This document shows positions 58,437 to 64,000 of a DNA stretch of 64,000 nt, in pieces. The translations under genes were made by a program, and so were the position numbers. This DNA comes from Amaurobius ferox. Taxonomy: Eukaryota > Arthropoda > Arachnida > Araneae > Amaurobiidae. The stretch's first letter is position 1. The number at the start of each line of letters is the position of its first letter. The stretch covers positions 65,385,040 to 65,449,039 of the forward strand of contig OX578138.1 of NCBI GenBank assembly GCA_951213105.1, written 5' to 3'. A model generated the notes under the pieces. The model did not search any database. It had not been told where the DNA came from and saw only the letters and a list, made by a program, of their open reading frames with translations.

Positions 58437-60240
58437 GATAACTAACGCTTTATTTAAAGTATCATTAAGCGTAAACAGAAACAACTCTCTAGATATCTTA
58501 CAACGTTACGTAATAATTGTCAGAACCATTCAGAATTTAAGCACAATTATCTGACCCATGTTCAGCTTATCTACCCTCTGAGGAAAGTTTTGTAAGAAAC
58601 CACATACCACGCGAAGTTCTCAATTAATCTACGAAATTCGAAAAGTTTCCAAAAGTCGCCAAGTTAACGATATTTGACAAATTTGTCTCAAAGGGCACCG
58701 AATGTATCGCCAAGTTTCAAGCGCCTCTTAATTTCAAATAATAACAGTGGTTGTCTGTAAAGGTTGTTTTCCTGCGGGGATAGGCAATATGCAGGGAAGA
58801 TATATTTAGATATTCGTAACAATAAAACTATGCAAGTAGTAGAGTAAAAATTAATCGAGTATAATTTTAAAATATGGTTAATTTCATGTTGAAACTTGTT
58901 CACAAATTTGGAAACTTGTTCACAAGCATTTAATCACTGTTTCAATCATTTTAATGAGTATTTTTTCACGGTTAAAATATTAATAAATACTTGGTTAGCA
59001 AAAGAGTGCTGTGATGAAAAATTGCTCCCTGGTTTAATTAAAATCTGGTTGTAAATACGCGCATTGCTTGGGATTTCCATAACTGCAGTATAATTTTTTT
59101 CCAATACACTCGAAACAGAAAGTGAGAAAAAGTTGGCAACAGTACAAATATTAGATAATTAACCGTTTAACAGAGTAAACTGGAATATTTTTATTTTCCA
59201 ATCAGCTAATTTACTGCTTATATAACTCAGAACTTTTCCCGAGAAGCTCGCTTTTTTATAGAATTCCAAAACTTTTTCCGCGTCGCACTTAACGTTCCAC
59301 AAACTCCAGAAATTTCCGATTTAGAGAGATGGGAAAGAGGGAAAAAGTCGATTCCAGACCAGCTCCTCCTTCCCCCGGACAGATGCTTGCGTTCCTCCAG
59401 ATAATTGTTAAAAGCTTTGAAAGGACAGACAGGTCGATAACTGGGAACGTGAAACAGTAGGGGAAAGGATAGGACGCAGTTGACAGAAGTCAAGAATTTT
59501 AGAAATAAATATTGTTATGGAATCGTGCCCCAAGTGTAGGAACCATTATTAGTGAGCTTGTTTAGTGCTTGCAGTGCACTTAAACCAAATAGTTGATAAT
59601 TGCACTGGCAGGAAAACAAACAAACTTAGCCACACTTTTGTGGGCCTGTTTAGTTCTTGTAGATCTCTCTAGAACACAAATGGCTGATAATTGCACTGGC
59701 AGAGAAAAAAAATCTGCTTTGGCCACACTTTTGTAAGCCTTTGCAGTGAGCAGCGACAAAGTCAGTCATATTACGCCGCCGGATTTAGGTTCAAATTCGA
59801 TTGTGTACTAAAAGGACTATAAGCTAATGTCGCGTTTGCATGAAAGTTGTAGTTCATTTGAAAGGCTTTGACTTGTAGAGTACAAATATGAAAAAATTAT
59901 ATAATTTATATGCCATCTTCGTTCGAGGTTATGGCAATTTAAAATTCTACCCAGTTTGAATCTCGGTGATTCTTGGTAAAACAAATATTTGAATAAACAT
60001 ATTAACGATATTATAATAAAGCGAAAAACAGCTGATAGCAGTAGAAAAAGCTGATAACAGTAAACATGATTCATGAAATCTGCTGAATCATGCTGTTTTC
60101 GGTTTAAAAAATATTTCTTGTAGTATTCGAAACTGTTCTGGCTTGAAGTTTTCATATCTACCCATAGTCCAGGAATATCTGAAAAGTCAATGAAAACTAG
60201 AGAACATAAATGGTTTTACATGATAAATGTAAGCAAAAAA
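58437..60240. other. no supported gene
   Basis: Contains a slightly GC-richer segment at 59225-59500, open for 88 codons on the minus strand without a known motif. A direct repeat of about 120 bp (near 59560-59625 and 59645-59720) shares 'ttgcactggcag', 'gccacacttttgt' and 'tgtttagt'. Confidence 0.4.
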
Positions 60241-60450
60241 TGGAATCTTTCTTCGATGTCTTAAATTGTTAATTATTAAGGCGGATATGGAAGACACTCC
60301 CACTGCAGATGGAATCCCTCTTCGATGTCTTAAATTGACAATTATTAAGGAGGATATGGAGGACACTCCCACTGCAGATGGAATCCCTCTTCGATGTCTT
60401 AAATTGATAATTATTAAGGAGAATATGGAAGACTCTCCCACAGCATCCAT
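60240..60450. repeat. 69-bp tandem repeat, three copies
   Basis: 'cactgcagatggaatccctc' starts at 60301 and 60370, a period of 69. Flanking copies are shorter and more diverged. As 69 is divisible by three, the plus strand stays open (60266-60538) with a 23-residue repeat containing M-E-D-T-P-T-A-D-G-I-P. The minus strand is also open in two frames, so openness alone is not evidence of coding. Confidence 0.9.
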
Positions 60451-60824
60451 GGACCGCGCTATTAGCTTTCGTCAACATGGAATAGCCGATATATGCAATG
60501 GCAGCAAGAATCTTGTTATAAGCCACAACAATTTGTGAGAGCTTCTATGGGAACTGACCTTCCATGTGGCCGGCATAAAATTCATTTACAATTTGTATTT
60601 TGAGTACTATTTTAAAATAACTGTCGAAAGCTTAGCTCGGCGCATAGAAATATGTTTTCGGAATTAGCTGGCAGATTTATTTATAAGAATGTATAAATTG
60701 ATTGCAATCGTGATATTGAGTTAAGTGAAGTTCCTAATTAGACAGCATGAGCTTCAATGGACACGTTCATAGTCACAAGTCCTCGCCAACAAGAACAGTT
60801 CCCAAACGTTTAATGACTAGGTAA

Positions 60825-61135
60825 TAGTTTATAGTTGCTGTTGTGTGAAATGGGAGTCATCCTACCGATCTTAGAAGCTGTCAGTCTAAAATCAGTGACT
60901 ATGAAACAATGAATGTCTATGAAATTGACTACGAAACAGTCCATAATTGCTGTTATGTGCAATGGCAGCGATCGCATATCGGTCATAAAAGCTGTCAGTA
61001 TATAATTATTGACCATGAAACAATTAATTTATTTGATTAATGACTATGAAACAGTCCATAATTGCTGTTATGTGCAATGGGGATCATCCTACCAATACTA
61101 GAAGGTGTCAGTTTATAGAGATTGCCTTGCGCTGG
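60825..61135. repeat. tandem repeat, about 2.5 units of 110-125 bp
   Basis: 'ataattgctgttatgtgcaa' followed by 'tggcagcgatcg' or 'tggggatcatcctacc' and 'gaagctgtcagt' recurs from about 60830, 60950 and 61059, with 'gactatgaaacagtcc' just before. Confidence 0.85.
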
Positions 61136-61139
61136 CCAT

Positions 61140-62135
61140 ATTATATTGTTTTTTGCGAAGCAAAATATAATTCCTCCTTCATTTCCAACAATTTGTCACG
61201 TTTTATGAAACAGATATAAATTTCGATTACAATTTCTTCTTACTTTCAATATGCAAAAAATTTGTAGTTTAATTTTTATCGAGATCATTATTCATACGTC
61301 AACAGAAATATTTGAAGAATGTTAATTAAACTTTGGGTTTTATCCGTCTATCTACCATTTTAATTAATACTAGGGTTGATTTTTTGTGACTTATTGCTCA
61401 CATATTTTGTGCCCCATTCTTCCAAGTGTGCTTAAAACAGATGCATATAATGCATAGATTCTGGAGCGGTGAAAATGCAATAAACTAGACTTCAAAAATT
61501 TTTATCTAAGTGAATCTTTCTCAATTTTCTTATCTTTCTCAAATGACAAAAATATTTCGCCAAATGGGTTTTAAATTAATGTTCTGGCTAAATAAATATA
61601 TTCGCAAATATTTGAAAAGGATGGGAAGAAACCTAAAATCAAAGCAAACAATAATATAGCGCTCCACCTAATGTTATTTGGTTTAACCGAATACATGTGA
61701 TGATTTGTTTTTTTATTTTTTATTAACGGTGTTAAAGTAAACAAAAAAATCTAAATGAATAAAGTTATATGTGTAAATTTAATGTTTGTTATTCCCTAAT
61801 AAATTTGCCTCACTCTTTTACACTCGATGTGGCATCACTTTAATTCAAATAACAATAGAAAAATTCAAAATACATTTATTACTCATATTAAATTTACTAG
61901 CAGCATACCCGTTCTTCGTAATGTAAAGAAACTTATAATTCACAGTCATGTGCAAATTATGTGAAAATATTAAATTTATTGCTCCTAAAGAAAAGTTTAA
62001 GAATATATGTTCTCACTATGCAAAATTATCTTCACGGGCAGATTTGAAGAATAAAACATCCTGGCCCCATTAGAAAGCAAATATACAAACAATATGAAAT
62101 TGAATCAACATATATAAAATAAAAGTGCTAAAATT
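61140..62135. other. AT-rich DNA without recognisable gene
   Basis: Includes 'actagcagcatacccgttct' near 61898, related to the start of the repeat at 49835. Confidence 0.45.
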
Positions 62136-62139
62136 GTTT

Positions 62140-62276
62140 GGAATCCGTACTACTTATATAATCGAATATTAGAAGATATCACCTGTATTAGTAGATTACA
62201 TGTATAAAGTTAAAATATCAATAAACCCGTACTTGATTCCAATATATGCCAGAATGAAAGCACTAAAATTATATGG

Positions 62277-62361
<85 letters not shown>

Positions 62362-62760
62362 CATACTACTTATATTGTCACAGATTAGAAAATATGCCTG
62401 TGTGTTAGTAGAAGATTATCCGTATTACAATATGAGGCTCAAAAATCTTTGCCAAAATAAAACAGATGACGTAATAAATTGAAAATATCAATAATCCCCG
62501 TAATCTTTATACCAGAAGGTCGTAATGGATTCCAATATATGCCAATATATATCAAAATATATGCCTATATGCCTGTACTGCGTATATTCTCGCAGATTAG
62601 AAGATATACCCGTGCATTTGTAGAAGATTACTCGTACAACGTACTATATATGAGTTTCAACAAGTTTTGGCATAATAGAACAATGGCATATTAACTTGAA
62701 AATATCAATAATCCCTGAATCAACAGTCCCCGAAAATATCAATAATAATAATGTTTCAAC
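62140..62760. repeat. tandem array, three units of about 215 bp
   Basis: 'tactacttatat(tgtc)' then 'gattagaa(g)atat' starts near 62145, 62364 and 62577. Each unit goes on with 'gtagaagatta', 'aaaatatcaataa(t/a)ccc' and 'attccaatatatgcc'. Unit 1 holds an inner (TA)n expansion. Confidence 0.8.
62278..62358. repeat. (TA)n microsatellite
   Basis: About 40 uninterrupted TA units inside the first array unit. Confidence 0.97.
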
Positions 62761-62890
62761 TTGAAGACCGTAATTGATATTATCCAGTCAAAAATGCAAT
62801 GTCAATGAAATTTATTTTATATACATATCTTTATTATTCAAACCGGAAAAGATTTAATAAAAATAGTATTTTGGGTAGCCCCCCCTTGGT

Positions 62891-63174
62891 TGTTGTTGTT
62901 GAAACCCAGACCGTCCGACCTACCAGAAAGGTGTAAGGTAACAGTTTGGACGGTCGGGAAGTGCCACCCAATTTAGACCGGAATCCAGTGGGGGAGGCAT
63001 CCACAGGGACCGTACCCTCCTTCCCCTACCACCAACCTCTCGGAAGGACTTTCGGACCCACATGTTTAACGTGATCGTACTCCGCATGAACACGGCGGCA
63101 GTTTTGGCAGTGGCTGGAATCGAACCCGGGCCTACCGAGTGCAACTCCAGCGCGCTAACCAATGGGCTACCGCG
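62891..63174 (-). mobile_element. full-length tRNA-derived SINE with target duplication
   Basis: On the minus strand it starts 'GGTAGCCCATTGGTTAGC' (A-box type) and has the canonical B box 'GGTTCGATTCC' about 40 bases on. The body 'cttccgagaggttggtgg' follows, then the tail 'aggtcggacggtctgggt' with (CAA)n. The 10-mer 'CCCCCTTGGT' stands on both sides (62881-62890 and 63175-63184). SINEs are transcribed by RNA polymerase III and moved by LINE enzymes. The open frame at 62920-63162 is incidental. Confidence 0.93.
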
Positions 63175-63184
63175 CCCCCTTGGT

Positions 63185-63660
63185 GAACTAGAAGACTGAA
63201 TCTTTGCACACTTATAGTGTCGACCATCAGACCGAACCTGATATAATTTCCGATCCTCTCTCTGCGGGGGGGATTATATTTTTCAATATCTTTCCACACC
63301 CTCAAGAATTCGTCCGGTGGCTTAGAAGGTTGAATCTCTGCATATTTATAGTATCGAGCATTGGACAAAACCTAGCTGAGTGGAATTTCGATTTTTCTTA
63401 AGAAGTGGGCAAAGCAGGTGAATGGGTAATGTCTTTCCATACCCTCAAAAAACTATCTGCTGGCTTAGAAGATCTAAATCTTCGCACATTTATAGTATCG
63501 ACCACTGGACTGAACCTAGCTGAGGCAGAATTTCAATTTTTCTTAAGGCGTGGACAAGATAGGAGGTTAATGTTTTCCCCGATCGTCATGAAGCTGTCCG
63601 GTGGCCTAGATGGTTATATTTCTGCACATTAATAGTATAGACCACTATCGGAAAAAGAGA
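63185..63660 (+). repeat. family D tandem units, about 3.5 copies of 125-150 bp
   Basis: Words 'gtggcttagaaggttgaatc', 'gcacatttatagtatcgacc', 'actggactgaacctagctga' and 'ttccataccctcaa' recur at about 63188, 63313, 63448 and 63600. The family is shared with 5905-6700. The SINE at 62891 was inserted just at its left edge. Confidence 0.88.
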
Positions 63661-63862
63661 TACGGATTTGTGCGTGTATGGAGAAGAAAATACTAATCTG
63701 CATCACGTATTCGATTGTCCATTAACGAAGAACTGGCACCTCGCCAGACCATCAATATTACTCTTCGAGAAATGGGCGAATAATATCACCACAAATAATT
63801 GGGCGCGAAGACGTATTCAACAGATTTTTATATATTTAGAAGAAAATGAACGTTTTATTTGA
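63659..63862 (+). pseudogene. R1-like LINE ORF2 C-terminus (Cys/His tail)
   Basis: The reading frame gives D-T-D-L-C-V-Y-G-E-E, then L-H-H-V-F-D-C-P-L-T-K-N-W-H, and ends about 64 codons later. This is the C-terminal zinc-binding tail of R1/Jockey-type LINE reverse transcriptases, where C-x-C-G-E, His and Cys-Pro are usual. Here the second Cys is Tyr (TAT), a probable decay. The start of the fragment abuts family D, so it is a 5'-truncated copy. Similar tails occur in spider LINEs as I recall. The remaining 138 bases would be its 3' untranslated region. Confidence 0.7.
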
Positions 63863-64000
63863 CTGTATATACATCCTGTATTGTCTAGAGATAATTCTTC
63901 ATTAGGATAACAGGTATTAATTGCAATATCCATCATATGATTTAATTTTATTGTGTGTGATATAATTTTATTTTTGTATATATTTAATATGATACCACTA
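63863..64000 (+). other. probable LINE 3' untranslated region
   Basis: AT-rich sequence after the stop of the LINE tail, running off the window end. No poly-A tail or target duplication is reached. Confidence 0.5.

Overview
The window looks like non-coding, repeat-dominated nuclear DNA from an animal, most likely an arthropod and plausibly an araneomorph spider. It is AT-rich, has long (TA)n tracts, no operon-like packing and no long intact reading frame. Its only recognisable proteins are decayed transposon genes: two Tc1-type transposases, two LINE C-termini and one Penelope-like reverse transcriptase. The spider assignment rests mainly on the LINE C-terminus at the right edge, whose Cys/His tail resembles R1-like proteins I associate with orb-weaver genomes. 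That is recollection, not a search. I found no host protein-coding exon that I would defend. Layout: 1-6.7 kb is AT-rich DNA with minisatellites and a dispersed short repeat (family D, which returns at 63.2 kb). 6.8-14.6 kb holds four copies of a 200-390 bp repeat (family C), a copy of a roughly 0.8-1 kb repeat with an inner (TC/TG)n tract (family A), a 5'-truncated LINE with target-site duplications, and a 2.68 kb Tc1-type element with about 0.66-0.70 kb inverted ends. 15.5-16.9 kb holds a short retroinsertion, a small CpG-richer promoter-like patch and a minisatellite. 17.6-25.7 kb holds families B and A and two SINE/LINE-tail insertions. 28.2-30.0 kb holds a decayed naiad-type Penelope-like reverse transcriptase in very AT-rich code. 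30.7-35.3 kb is a large inverted-repeat structure with hammerhead-like cores, two smaller hairpins and long (TA)n arrays. 36-52 kb is mostly families A and B, a four-unit tandem array with a G-quadruplex motif, segmental duplications, LTR-like segments and SINE copies. 53.0-54.2 kb is a 23-bp minisatellite with higher-order structure, followed by a second Tc1 element (54.3-55.8 kb). 58-64 kb has minisatellites, a full tRNA-derived SINE and the LINE tail. The parts relate to one another as mobile elements rather than as a pathway. Short SINE/LINE-tail fragments (about 50-130 bp), several with exact 13-14 bp target duplications, show target-primed reverse transcription by some LINE machinery. 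One full SINE sits inside a family B copy and another splits a family D array, which gives relative ages. The Tc1 and Penelope-like genes carry stops, frameshifts or a lost catalytic residue, so none could act on its own as read here. Family labels A-E are mine and come from comparing copies within this window.
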